The notes: generated from the letters alone by a model not told the origin. Numbered from the stretch's first letter, positions 36,441-50,331 are shown. The stretch is 61,308 nt of DNA from Mariniblastus sp. (GCA_023300235.1 JALZWN010000039.1:1-61308); one strand, 5' to 3'. Numbers and translations are program-made.

Positions 36441-36510
36441 TGGCTTGAATTGGCTTGAATTGGTTTGGTTTGGTTTGGTTTGGTTTGGTTTGGTTTGGTT
36501 TGGCTTGCTT
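36441..36510. repeat. Short tandem repeat, 5/10-bp period
   Basis: Two tggcttgaat units, eight tggtt pentamers (written as four tggtttggtt) and a final tggcttgctt. The array begins 8 bp after the macroglobulin stop codon. Confidence 0.95.
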
Positions 36511-36536
36511 CAACAGAGAGTCGCAACGCGACCCTC

Positions 36537-36756
36537 ATAGTCGCCTTTCGCTCCGCGAAAGAAGCGTTTGCATGAATGCCAAGCAGAACCGCCTTCCCAC
36601 GCAGCTAAACTCAACCAAACCACCGACCAACTGATTGCTATCCAACAAACCAACAAATAAAATGCGAACCTAAAAGACGTTTATCAATTCAAAGCCAAAC
36701 GCTTCGTGAAAGCCTACCGAGGGTAGCGCTACTTTCGCGGAGCGAAAGGCGACTAT
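36537..36756. repeat. REPIN/MITE-like element, copy 3 (subtype II), upstream of the RAYT gene
   Basis: Has the same outer inverted repeats (atagtcgcctttcgctccgc, ctttcgcggagcgaaaggcg) but an interior atgaatgccaagcagaaccg shared only with copy 4. The stem arms pair perfectly here. Confidence 0.92.
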
Positions 36757-36768
36757 GGAGACTCGGCC

Positions 36769-37419
36769 ATGCTTGGTGAATTGTTTGACTCGACGACCGA
36801 ATTTTCCATCCATGAACATTGCCGTCCTCACTGGTCGCAAGCAGGGGCGGTCGTGTTCATTACATTTCGCACTGCCGACTCGATCCCTAAAGAAGTCCTA
36901 CAATGCTGGGAACGTGAAAAAGGCGATTGGCTGATCAAGCATGGGATCGCCTACGACCGGCACTGGTCGGAAATCTTGCCGACACTCGAAACGAAATTGA
37001 GATCGCAATTCAAGCAAACCTTCAATCGGCATCGCGAGGATTTCCTGGACACTTGCCGTGGAGCATGTGTGCTAGAACGACGCGACCTGGCCCAAATCGT
37101 TTTTGATTCGCTGCTGCACTTTGATGGTCAACGCTACCGAATGGGCGATTTCATTGTGATGCCTAACCATGTTCATTTGCTTTGCGCATTCGCCTCCGAG
37201 GAAGCCTTAGTCACGCAATGTGATTCATGGCTCCACTACACCGCATACCAAATCAACCCAAAGATCGACAACAAAGGTAAGTTCTGGCAACAAGAACCGT
37301 TCGACCACTTGGTCAGAAGCCCAGAGCAATACGATTACTTACGAAAGTACATTGCTGAAAATGGCATCAAAGCTGGACTCCGAGAAAACCAATATTTGCA
37401 TCGCAAATATGCACCATAA
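36769..37419 (+). CDS. REP-associated tyrosine transposase (RAYT, Y1/HUH superfamily)
   Basis: This 216-residue single-strand nuclease/transposase is thought to mobilise REP sequences. The HUH motif appears as V-M-P-N-H134-V-H136-L-L. A candidate nucleophile Tyr194 lies in the helix Y-L-R-K-Y-I-A-E-N-G-I-K-A-G-L, as in IS200/REP transposases. Length is typical for RAYTs. It is flanked on both sides by the same REPIN-like element (36537-36756 and 37486-37698). The start ATG 36769 is 12 bp after copy 3. It differs from IS200 by lacking its own left and right IS ends. Confidence 0.88.
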   Translation: MLGELFDSTTEFSIHEHCRPHWSQAGAVVFITFRTADSIPKEVLQCWEREKGDWLIKHGIAYDRHWSEILPTLETKLRSQFKQTFNRHREDFLDTCRGACVLERRDLAQIVFDSLLHFDGQRYRMGDFIVMPNHVHLLCAFASEEALVTQCDSWLHYTAYQINPKIDNKGKFWQQEPFDHLVRSPEQYDYLRKYIAENGIKAGLRENQYLHRKYAP

Positions 37420-37826
37420 TCGCCAAGTATCCCCGGCGGACTTTCCACTTCAACTTGCTTTTCTCCCAAGAAGGCAAGCAATGCCATAGTCGCCTTTCGC
37501 TCCGCGAAAGAAGCGTTTGCATGAATGCCAAGCAGAACCGCCTCCACCACGCAGCCAAACCCAACCAAACCACCGACCAACCAATTGCTATCCAGCAAAC
37601 AGTACATGAACCTAAAAGCCGTTTATCAATTCAAAGCCAAACGCTTTGTGAAAGCCTACCGTGGGTAGCGCTACTTTCGCGGAGCGAAAGGCGACTATGA
37701 CGGTTGATTTCTCCAATTAATTCTCCAACAATATGTCTATCGAAGGCCTGAACTCCGGCGAGCCTAGCTACAAATATGGCTCTGGAACACGGCCTAAAAA
37801 CTGATTAACTTTTTCTTGGAGTCGAT
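37420..37826. other. 407-bp gap with REPIN-like copy 4
   Basis: Contains the element at 37486-37698; the remainder is the probable promoter region of the receiver-like gene. Nothing else recognised. Confidence 0.75.
37486..37698. repeat. REPIN/MITE-like element, copy 4 (subtype II), downstream of the RAYT gene
   Basis: Very similar to copy 3 in its interior and ends. It begins 66 bp after the RAYT stop codon. Confidence 0.92.
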
Positions 37827-38201
37827 GTGAAGCGTAAAGTTCTGGATGTTGGTCAATGCAATGCGGACAACTATCGTATTAATGAGTTGCTGCAAAAACA
37901 CTTTGACGCCCAAGTCGATCGTAGCCATTCGTTGAGCGAAGCGGTCGAGGCCGCGGCGAACACCACATACGATTTGATTTTAATCAACCGGCTTCTGGAT
38001 GCCGATGGCTCAGCCGGAATGGATGTCTTGACTTCGCTTAAGTCAAACCCTGCATCGAGCGAGACTCCAGTGATGATTATTTCGAATTATCAAGACGCCC
38101 AAAATCAAGCGGTGCAAAACGGTGCGGTGGTTGGGTTTGGAAAAGCTGCTTTGGATTCAGCAGGTACGATTGAGATACTGAACCAGTATTTGACAAACTG
38201 A
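37827..38201 (+). CDS. Atypical response-regulator receiver domain protein
   Basis: This 124-residue single-domain protein has a receiver fold pattern: a beta strand at K-V-L-D, Y-D-L-I-L-I-N for strand 3, P-V-M-I-I-S for strand 4 and K106 in G-F-G-K-A-A. The normal phospho-acceptor Asp at the end of strand 3 is replaced by N54, and only one of the usual acidic pair is present (L-D-V near residue 7). It therefore probably does not accept phosphate in the classical way and may work as a pseudo-receiver. GTG start at 37827 follows a ggag about 7 nt upstream. The partner kinase is unknown; the kinase gene at 60338 is distant. Confidence 0.68.
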   Translation: MKRKVLDVGQCNADNYRINELLQKHFDAQVDRSHSLSEAVEAAANTTYDLILINRLLDADGSAGMDVLTSLKSNPASSETPVMIISNYQDAQNQAVQNGAVVGFGKAALDSAGTIEILNQYLTN

Positions 38202-38874
38202 GAATAAAGAAAAGCGCAACCCAGAACGATGCAGGAAGATATCTAACGCAAAGAAGCCAAGTCGCAAAGGAACGGCTCTGAATTAAATCTTTGCGACCTT
38301 GCGGCTTGACGTTGATTTTCTCCTGATCATCGACGCCCAAAGCTCGCGACCAGTCTCACTCGACGAACAATGCACACGATAGATTGTGTCGCCGAGCGGC
38401 AAGACAACGTTGCCGGAATGACCCAAATTGCCAGTTCTTCCGAAATTGCCTTTTGTCGGCTTCATACCGACTGCTAGGCCGTTATTTGTTGGACCAAAAT
38501 TAACGCAAAAAGATGCGTCAAAATGGCTCACTCAATCGCGAAATACAACAAGTGCTGGCAATCTATCGATCCCGCAAAACAACTGTGACACTTTTACCCC
38601 TCGATCAAAGTTGCTCTTTGACTTAAATTCTCGGTTCGAAACTAGGGAACTAATTTCTTTTAGGCCGGTCGAAGGCCCAAAAGCGAGCTGTTTCCGTCGG
38701 TTGATTTACGTTGAATTTGAGTCACAGTCCCATTTTTCAAATAGGGCTGAACAAAATTTGTGTAACCGCCGAAGTCGAGTTATTTCCTGCGTACGTTTTG
38801 AGGCTTTGCAAAGAGCCTAGCGTTCGTTTTACGTTTGCTGCAAATTTTCGCAGCGTCGGTTCAGGTGCAAATCC
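38202..38874. other. 673-bp region upstream of the respiratory locus
   Basis: Must contain the promoter of the actA operon. It holds an inverted repeat at about 38254-38307 (aagccaagtcgcaaag against ctttgcgaccttgcggctt, with a 3-nt bulge). No convincing gene was seen. Confidence 0.6.
38254..38307. repeat. Imperfect inverted repeat upstream of actA
   Basis: Arms of 16 and 19 nt pair except for a three-base bulge. It lies just after the receiver-like gene, so it could also be that gene's 3' end. Confidence 0.7.
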
Positions 38875-39609
38875 ATGCAAGAGTTTCATTTTCCAACTTG
38901 GGTAAACAAGTTCACTTTGCTGATGGCCGTAGGTGCCTTGGCGGTCGGTGGTTACTTGGCGACGTGTTTGTTTGCGTCCATTCACCCTGAAGTGGTTAAC
39001 GTCGGTCATCAACCTAAGCAGCCAGTGCCTTTCAGTCACCAACTGCACGCGGGGCAACTAAAGCTCGACTGCCGCTACTGCCACAACACGGTTGATAAAG
39101 CAGCTCATGCAGCGATCCCGCCAACAGCGACTTGTGGTAACTGCCACGGTGGCGAAGCGACCACCAAGTTCCCTGGTGCGCTTAAAGGCGACTGGCGTTC
39201 ACTCGGCCAAATCCACAAAGACAGCGAGAACCTAGAACTCATCCGCGTTAGCTTGGACAACGGTGGCGACACCGATCCGGTTTTATGGGAGCGAGTTCAC
39301 GACACGCCTGACTTCGTATATTTCAACCACAGCGTTCACGTCAACAAAGGCGTTAGCTGCAAGTCGTGTCACGGCCGCATCGACAAGATGGAAATCGTGA
39401 CGCAAGTTGAGCCTCTATCAATGAAATGGTGCCTTGAGTGCCATCGCAATCCTACCGAAAACATCCGCAACCCTGAGCTTGTGACTCAACTTGATTGGGA
39501 ATTCGATGCCGAACGAGATGGTTTCGCGACGGAAAAAGAATACCATGAGCATTGGGCGGATGCGTTGGAAGTGAACCCCAAAGTTAACTGTTCAACCTGC
39601 CACCGCTAA
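38875..39609 (+). CDS. actA: Alternative complex III subunit ActA, pentaheme cytochrome c
   Basis: This 244-residue membrane-anchored multiheme cytochrome has one N-terminal helix (about 12-35). Five C-x-x-C-H motifs follow: C-R-Y-C-H, C-G-N-C-H, C-K-S-C-H, C-L-E-C-H and C-S-T-C-H, the last at the extreme C-terminus. This matches ActA of alternative complex III, which carries electrons from quinol oxidation toward cytochrome c and the oxidase. The gene begins the operon that continues through actB-actF and the cox genes. Start ATG 38875 is chosen because it precedes the anchor helix directly. Confidence 0.92.
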   Translation: MQEFHFPTWVNKFTLLMAVGALAVGGYLATCLFASIHPEVVNVGHQPKQPVPFSHQLHAGQLKLDCRYCHNTVDKAAHAAIPPTATCGNCHGGEATTKFPGALKGDWRSLGQIHKDSENLELIRVSLDNGGDTDPVLWERVHDTPDFVYFNHSVHVNKGVSCKSCHGRIDKMEIVTQVEPLSMKWCLECHRNPTENIRNPELVTQLDWEFDAERDGFATEKEYHEHWADALEVNPKVNCSTCHR

Positions 39610-39728
39610 ACAAGTTCAGCCTAGCCAACTTGTTAACCGCCAGCTGGCCAACTGCGACTTTACCCGACCAAACACAACACAAATCAATCTTTCGCAAGCG
39701 TCCTTTTTGACCATTTGCAAATACGATT

Positions 39729-43241
<3,513 letters not shown>

Positions 43242-43364
43242 GTCGATGGCAACCCCGACCGGCTATCGGCGATCAGCCAGACGAAATAACAGAAGCAAAA
43301 ACTAATTCACAAAGAGTCTGAGGTCTTGGCGACTTCAGCTACTTAAATAACTAAGAGAATAAAC

Positions 43365-44756
<1,392 letters not shown>

Positions 44757-44883
44757 ACAAATCACTGGCGACTGCTGGTCCATTAACCTGGCCGGCGGAT
44801 GCCACACGAAGTAATTCGTGAAGCATTTTTAAATACAAATAAAACGGATTGGTTTCCGCTCACTTTTCCAAGCGACAAAAACC

Positions 44884-46221
44884 ATGGCAGAAGAAAACAC
44901 AACAGAAGAAAACACCCAACTGGTTGGTTTACTGGCCCAGTTCGACGATCCCGATTCGTTGCTGGCCGCCTGTGATCAATGCCGTCAGTCTGGGTACACA
45001 AGCACCGACGCGTTTACGCCGTTTCCGGTTCATGGAATCGATCCGGCGTTGGGTATCAATCGTTCGATCTTGCCGTTCATCGTTTTGTGCGTTGGACTGA
45101 CGGGATTGACGATTGGCTTGGGTTTGCAGTTCTTCGCAAACAGCAACGCCTTCGATGGAATCAGCCCGTTCAAGGGTTATGGTTACCTCATCGGTGGTAA
45201 ACCAATCTTTAGCGTGCCGGCGAATATCCCGGTGACCTTTGAGATCATCGTTCTTTCAAGTGCGTTTGCAACGTTCTTTGGTATGTGGGGCTTGAACAAG
45301 CTTCCGATGTTCTCGAACCCGCTGCACCGAATCTCACGATTCAAACGAGCCACCAACGACAAGTTCTTCTTGGTGATCAACTCCGACGATGCCAAGTTCG
45401 ATCGTTCAGCGACCGAAGCCAAGCTGACTTCTTGGGGTGCGGTTGCGATCGAAGAAGTTCACCAAGACCTGACTGATACGAAACTGCCGAAGTGGTTGTC
45501 GTTGGTTGGGATTTTGTTGGCGATCGTTTTGTTGTTGCCACCCATTATGATTTTCCGTGCCAAGGGCATGGTTAACCGCCAAACACGTTTGCACTTCAAT
45601 CCGGACATGGATTACCAAGAGAAGTTCAAAGCTCAAACGCTTGGCCCGATCTCAGACGACGAAGCGAATCCTTACTTGTTCGCTGACACGCGATCGATGC
45701 GACAACCAGTTGTTGGTTCAGTCTCGTACGGTAACTTGGATACGGACTCACATTTCTTCAAAGGCCTCAAAGCCGATGCGGCTCCGAAGCCGGGTGAAGA
45801 CAACGTTGCCGATTACGCAACTGAATTTCCGTCTGATCTTGAAATCAACGAAGCGTTCCTTGCTCGCGGCAAGCAACGATTTGAAATCTACTGTAGCGTC
45901 TGCCACGGATACGCGGGGCAGGGCGACGGCTTGGTTAACAAGCGAGCAATGGGGCTGGCCGCCAGCGGAAAAGCATCTTGGACGACTGCCAAGTCACTCC
46001 ACGATCCGGTCGTCAAAGACCTGAAGCAAAACCCTGTTGGTCGATTGTTCAACACGATCACCTACGGCCGGGGAACGATGGGCCCATACAAAGATCAGAT
46101 CACAGCCGAAGATCGCTGGGCGATCGTGGCATACGTGAAGGCTTTGCAAGAAACTGGCTTGCCTGTTTCTTCTGAGAAAAAAGAAGAAGCTGAGCCCGCT
46201 GACGAAGCTGCAGCTGAATAA
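44884..46221 (+). CDS. Alternative complex III fusion ActD-ActE (DUF3341 + monoheme cytochrome c)
   Basis: This 445-residue protein combines two subunits that many bacteria encode separately. Residues about 1-230 form ActD: a DUF3341 region with two helices (about 60-85 and 115-135) and a G-L-L-A-Q-F-D-D start. Another helix at about 205-225 anchors a linker. The cytochrome c domain (about 320-425) has C-S-V-C-H near residue 337 and a G-R-G-T-M-G-P-Y methionine loop. The fusion ties the cytochrome directly to ActD. It precedes actF by about 110 bp. An acidic C-terminal tail (E-E-A-E-P-A-D-E) ends the protein. Confidence 0.9.
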   Translation: MAEENTTEENTQLVGLLAQFDDPDSLLAACDQCRQSGYTSTDAFTPFPVHGIDPALGINRSILPFIVLCVGLTGLTIGLGLQFFANSNAFDGISPFKGYGYLIGGKPIFSVPANIPVTFEIIVLSSAFATFFGMWGLNKLPMFSNPLHRISRFKRATNDKFFLVINSDDAKFDRSATEAKLTSWGAVAIEEVHQDLTDTKLPKWLSLVGILLAIVLLLPPIMIFRAKGMVNRQTRLHFNPDMDYQEKFKAQTLGPISDDEANPYLFADTRSMRQPVVGSVSYGNLDTDSHFFKGLKADAAPKPGEDNVADYATEFPSDLEINEAFLARGKQRFEIYCSVCHGYAGQGDGLVNKRAMGLAASGKASWTTAKSLHDPVVKDLKQNPVGRLFNTITYGRGTMGPYKDQITAEDRWAIVAYVKALQETGLPVSSEKKEEAEPADEAAAE

Positions 46222-46329
46222 ATCAACCTTTGCCAGCGGCTATTGCTTCACAGCGTAATCGCGGCGAAACGAATCACAACCAAAACACAACTGGCTTTTT
46301 AGCCAACATATCAATTACGAAGATTTGAA

Positions 46330-47619
46330 ATGCATAAAACTCGACCTGCACAAATCACTTCGCCCGTTGTTTCACTCAACGGTGGTCAAGTCAAAGCGAT
46401 CCCGATGTTGGCAATTGCTGGAGCGATTGGAATCGGTCTTGCGCTGGCCATCTCGTTCACGACGGAAGTCCCAATCAAGCGTTTCTTGATGTCGTACTTA
46501 GCTTCGTTTTGCTTTGTACTGTCCATCGGCGTTGGTTGTTTGTTCTTTGTCACGATCATGCACCTGACCCGAGCAGGGTGGAGTGCGACCGTACGGCGGA
46601 TCGCTGAAATTTACGCGATGTGCTTGCTGCCGATGTTCATTTTGTTCCTGCCGATTTTGGTTACGGTCATTGCTGGTTGGGATACGGTCTATGAGTGGAA
46701 CGAAGTGGGCTACAGTGCTCACGGTGCCAAAGTAGACTCTGCGAATCCGCCGCCGATTGAAGTGCTCAAAGGTGCGTTCTTAAATCCGATGTGGTTCACG
46801 ATCCGAATCCTAGCTTACTTTGGTATCTGGGGTTTGTTGGGCTACACCTACCTAAGTCGTTCTTTGAAGCAAGACGAAACCGGCGACAAGACGATCACTG
46901 CGAAGCTGCAAGGTTTGGCGGCTCCGTTCTTATTGATGTTCGCGGTGACCGTTATCTTCAGCTCGTTTGACTTAGAGATGTCTTTGTCACCGCTTTGGTT
47001 TAGCACGATGTTCCCGGTTTACTTCTTTGCCGGCGGCTTTGGTGCGGCTCTGTGCACGATCTTGTTGACTTGCATGTACCTGCAACGCAGCGGTCGCGTA
47101 ACCGATGAAATCACGATCGAACACTACCACGACCTTGGTAAATTGATGCAGGGCTTCGTGATCTTCTGGGGCTACATCGCCTTTAGCCAGTTCCTATTGA
47201 TCTGGTACGCGAACATTCCGGAAGAAACCTTTTGGTACAACCCACGAATCAACGGTGCTGGCTGGAAGCCGATGACTTATGTCTTGTTGATCGGACACTT
47301 GTTCGTTCCGTTCTTCTTGCTGATGGGCCGAGCACTTCGTCGAAACAAAAAGTTGCTGACGTTCTCAGCGATTTGGATTCTCTGCTTGCACTGGCTGGAT
47401 CACTACTGGCTTGTGATGCCTGAGTACGGCCGAACATTGCACCAGGGCATCAACGAGAGCTTTACGTTCACGGGACTCGCAGCCATCGGCGACCTTGCTT
47501 GCGGAATTGGAATGGCCGCACTGTTCGTTGCTCTGTTCTGCTGGATCGCTGGCGACCGGGCTTTGGTTCCGTTGAAGGATCCGCGGCTTGGTGAAGCATT
47601 GAACCACGAGGTTCATTAA
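46330..47619 (+). CDS. actF: Alternative complex III subunit ActF, membrane quinol-binding-type protein
   Basis: This 429-residue polytopic protein is the second large membrane subunit of the complex, a paralog of ActC with about ten helices. Family marks include W-S-A-T-V-R-R-I-A-E near residue 78, F-S-S-F-D-L-E-M-S-L-S-P-L-W-F-S, and the H-Y-H-D-L-G-K-L-M block. The W-G-Y-I-A-F-S-Q-F-L-L-I-W-Y-A helix and D-H-Y-W-L-V-M-P-E also match. It sits between the actDE fusion and the small membrane protein gene and completes the complex. Confidence 0.92.
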   Translation: MHKTRPAQITSPVVSLNGGQVKAIPMLAIAGAIGIGLALAISFTTEVPIKRFLMSYLASFCFVLSIGVGCLFFVTIMHLTRAGWSATVRRIAEIYAMCLLPMFILFLPILVTVIAGWDTVYEWNEVGYSAHGAKVDSANPPPIEVLKGAFLNPMWFTIRILAYFGIWGLLGYTYLSRSLKQDETGDKTITAKLQGLAAPFLLMFAVTVIFSSFDLEMSLSPLWFSTMFPVYFFAGGFGAALCTILLTCMYLQRSGRVTDEITIEHYHDLGKLMQGFVIFWGYIAFSQFLLIWYANIPEETFWYNPRINGAGWKPMTYVLLIGHLFVPFFLLMGRALRRNKKLLTFSAIWILCLHWLDHYWLVMPEYGRTLHQGINESFTFTGLAAIGDLACGIGMAALFVALFCWIAGDRALVPLKDPRLGEALNHEVH

Positions 47620-47778
47620 AACGGCCACCTAATCGAACTAACTAGCTTCGAAACGTTCACCTAACTGGGACAGTTTGTCCCCAGAGGACGAGCTTTCGAA
47701 GGTTACAATTAACACAACCAAACACCTCGCTTTTGCCGGCAAACCAACGCCGGCAAACCATTTACAAGGCGAAACACA

Positions 47779-48069
47779 ATGAGTGACCACAACAACACTG
47801 AACCACCAGCCTACGACGACATCAACACGTCTGCCGTAGTTTTGACGGGCGCGATCGCTGCATTGGTTACGCTGATGACGATCTACTTCGTTCAAGGTGT
47901 TGCTTATCGTTGGCAAAACTCGGTTCTTGACCAGAGAAACCAAGCGGGGCCGACAAGCCAACCGTCTTACCAGCAGATCCAAGATCAGAAGGCCTTGTTG
48001 GCCGGCGGCGGAGGAACAAAGAGTATCGACGACGCCATGAAGGCCGTCGTCAGCAAATACGGCAAGTAA
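47779..48069 (+). CDS. Small membrane protein in the ACIII-oxidase locus
   Basis: This 96-residue protein has one hydrophobic helix at about 18-41 and a polar C-terminus with G-G-G-G near residue 76. A K-S-I-D-D-A-M-K-A-V-V end suggests an amphipathic helix. I do not recognise a family. Its position between actF and the SCO gene, with the same strand and spacing, points to a subunit or assembly factor of the respiratory supercomplex. Start ATG 47779 follows aaggcgaaacaca, an acceptable ribosome site. Confidence 0.7.
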   Translation: MSDHNNTEPPAYDDINTSAVVLTGAIAALVTLMTIYFVQGVAYRWQNSVLDQRNQAGPTSQPSYQQIQDQKALLAGGGGTKSIDDAMKAVVSKYGK

Positions 48070-48086
48070 CCCACAAACATTCGTAC

Positions 48087-48105
48087 GACAGGCTACCAGC
48101 CTGTC
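48087..48105. repeat. 19-bp palindrome gacaggct-acc-agcctgtc
   Basis: Short stem-loop between the small membrane protein and SCO genes. Its arms are the core of the long hairpin at 6281-6345, so the two belong to one repeat family. Confidence 0.8.
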
Positions 48106-48200
48106 ACACCTGTTGATCGAGTAACTGGAACACGCAACCGAGGGACCTAGCGAAACCTAATGACCCTCGCCGACCTGACCACTACCCCCCTGACCACCCT

Positions 48201-49109
48201 ATGACCTTCACTTCGACAACTCGACCTGTCCTCCGACTGCAGCAGTTCTGCATCGTCGTAGTGATGGCGTGTTTGCCGAGTGTTGTCAGTGCTGATCAAG
48301 CCGACACCAACGAAGACGATTTCCGCAGCAAAAAGCCAGAGGTCGCCGAGAACATCGGCGTCGATTCAAAAACCGGCGACATGATTCCAATGGGGCTGCA
48401 GTTCCGTGATACCGATGGTGTGCTGACTGAACTGGGTTCATTGTTTGATGGCAAGCAACCTGTGATGCTGTCCTTCAATTATTCGGACTGCCCAAAACTG
48501 TGTAGTACGCAGCTGAAAAACATGACGCAAACATTGCGTGAGGTCGCGAAGAAGTTCAAGGTTGACGACCACTTCCAAATGATCTCGATCAGCATCGACC
48601 CCAACGAACAAACCATTCGCCTTCGCGAAACCCAAGACAAGTACGTCAAGCAGTACAACCAACCGGGCACCGAAGATGGTTGGCACTTCATGACGGGCAA
48701 GCAAGCCGCGATCAAACAATTGACGGACGCCTGTGGCTTCCGCTACCGCTACATCGCGCGACAAAAGTACTACTCGCATCCTCCGGTGTTTATTTTGATT
48801 TCGCCCGAGGGCAAGATCGTTCGTTACATCCACGGCCTAAAGTACGAGTCAGACACGATTGAGCAAGCTTTGGTCGAATCGGCCGAGGGCAAAATCGGTT
48901 CACCGATCAACTGGCTTAGCTACGGTCTTGGATGCTACGTGTACGACGAGTCCAGCGGACAGTACAACTTTCAATCCATGTTGATCATGAAAATCGGTGC
49001 TGCAATCACAGTGATTGTGATGCTGGCAACTTTAGTTCCCTACTGGTTATTTTCCAACAGGGCGAATGACGAGACAAACAAGACGAAGGTAGTTGAACCA
49101 GCGACCTAA
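48201..49109 (+). CDS. SCO1/SenC/PrrC copper chaperone for cytochrome oxidase
   Basis: This 302-residue protein delivers copper to the CuA site of the oxidase. After a signal peptide (about 1-31) comes the thioredoxin-fold SCO domain with the copper motif C97-P-K-L-C101 and the third ligand H193 (Y-Y-S-H-P-P-V). A C-terminal helix (about 255-280) anchors it to the membrane, an unusual but known position. Its place directly before coxB fits its role exactly. Start ATG 48201 is taken because it begins the signal peptide. Confidence 0.9.
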   Translation: MTFTSTTRPVLRLQQFCIVVVMACLPSVVSADQADTNEDDFRSKKPEVAENIGVDSKTGDMIPMGLQFRDTDGVLTELGSLFDGKQPVMLSFNYSDCPKLCSTQLKNMTQTLREVAKKFKVDDHFQMISISIDPNEQTIRLRETQDKYVKQYNQPGTEDGWHFMTGKQAAIKQLTDACGFRYRYIARQKYYSHPPVFILISPEGKIVRYIHGLKYESDTIEQALVESAEGKIGSPINWLSYGLGCYVYDESSGQYNFQSMLIMKIGAAITVIVMLATLVPYWLFSNRANDETNKTKVVEPAT

Positions 49110-49167
49110 CGGTGGTGAAACCAAAACAACGACATCAATTTTTTAGTTGATAGATAAGAATACGATT

Positions 49168-50331
49168 ATGATCTGGCAATTTCCAACCTTGACGGCCCTA
49201 CAGTCAACTGAAGCCCTAGAGCAACTCGCGATTAAGCAACGCGTGATTGACTCATCGCTCGGCGGAACTGTGCCTGAGTATGTTCTTGAGCGAAAAATCG
49301 AGACATCAAATCCGTTTAATCAGGCTTATTGGTTTCCTGAACAGGCCTCAACCTACGCGGAAAGCGTTGACAGCCTGTACATGGACATCTTCTTCATTTC
49401 CTTGGTGTTCTTTGTTGCCATCGTTGCGGTGATGGTTTACTTCTGCATCGTTTACCGTCGCAAGGGTGGAGTGATCGCTCCACAACCAAGTTCGTCTCAC
49501 AACACGACCATCGAAATCTTGTGGTCAGTGCTGCCAAGTATTCTATTAGTGTACATGTTCGTTGAAGGAGCGGGAACGTTCTGGGAGATGAAGGTACCTA
49601 AAACCGACTCCGAAGAAATCCAAGTCATCGCTTACAAGTACGGTTGGCAATTCATCTATCCGAACGGCGATACGACCAGTGAATTGCACTTGGTTCAAGA
49701 CCAGCCAGTGGTCTTGAAGTTGCAATCCAAGGACGTGCTGCACAGCTTTTTCGTCCCTGCGTTCCGGCAAAAGCAGGACATTGTTCCTGGTCGCTACACG
49801 ACGGCGTACATTGAACCAAACAAGGCCGGTCAATACCGCTTGTCTTGCAACGAGTATTGCGGTGACGGTCATAGCAAAATGCGAACGGCTTGCATTGTCC
49901 ATGTGAGCCAAGAAGATCGACTAGCCAACACTGAATGGAAAAAACCTGAGTACTCGGCATGGGAAAATGGCGAGCACTTGTACAAGATTCACTGTGCTGG
50001 TTGCCACAACATCAACAGCATTGCCGGCACGGGACCTGCATTGAACCTGACTTGGAATCGCGAAGGAAAAACTGCTGGTGGTGAGGCATTCAAAGCCAAC
50101 GAGACCTACATTAAAGAATCGATTCTGTACCCTAGTAAAAAGATCGTAGAAGGCTTTGGTGCCGAAGGGTCGATTTCAAAAATGAATTCATTCAAGGGTA
50201 TTCTATCCGAAACCCCTGGCGGAGACATTGATCACGTCATCGCATTTTTACGGTACCTACAAGATCCAGATTCAGTATCCAGCGAAAAACTTAAAGACTT
50301 GCCGGAAGAGAAACCAGCAGCAGCCGAGTAA
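49168..50331 (+). CDS. coxB: Cytochrome c oxidase subunit II with fused cytochrome c (caa3 type)
   Basis: This 387-residue subunit has two membrane helices (about 70-93 and 115-135). A CuA domain carries the copper ligands C227-N-E-Y-C231-G-D-G-H235-S-K-M238, with a further H in D-V-L-H-S-F-F. The C-terminal cytochrome c domain has C276-A-G-C-H. It receives electrons and passes them via CuA to the haems of subunit I. I choose ATG 49168, seven codons inside a TTG-started frame. No separate cytochrome c gene is needed for the electron path. Confidence 0.93.
   Translation: MIWQFPTLTALQSTEALEQLAIKQRVIDSSLGGTVPEYVLERKIETSNPFNQAYWFPEQASTYAESVDSLYMDIFFISLVFFVAIVAVMVYFCIVYRRKGGVIAPQPSSSHNTTIEILWSVLPSILLVYMFVEGAGTFWEMKVPKTDSEEIQVIAYKYGWQFIYPNGDTTSELHLVQDQPVVLKLQSKDVLHSFFVPAFRQKQDIVPGRYTTAYIEPNKAGQYRLSCNEYCGDGHSKMRTACIVHVSQEDRLANTEWKKPEYSAWENGEHLYKIHCAGCHNINSIAGTGPALNLTWNREGKTAGGEAFKANETYIKESILYPSKKIVEGFGAEGSISKMNSFKGILSETPGGDIDHVIAFLRYLQDPDSVSSEKLKDLPEEKPAAAE

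Larger units (their letters stand above)
36433..36768. other. 336-bp gap with pentamer repeat and REPIN-like element
   Basis: Contains the tggtt-type tandem repeat (36441-36510) and REPIN-like copy 3 (36537-36756), which ends 12 bp before the RAYT start. Confidence 0.85.

Noticed and set aside
36769-36800. Fusion of the receiver-like gene and RAYT into one regulatory unit
   Set aside because: They are about 400 bp apart with an element between them and have no shared function.
36769-37419. Complete IS200/IS605 insertion sequence
   Set aside because: No IS ends or TnpB gene. The flanking repeats are REPIN-like and recur elsewhere without the gene, which fits a RAYT.
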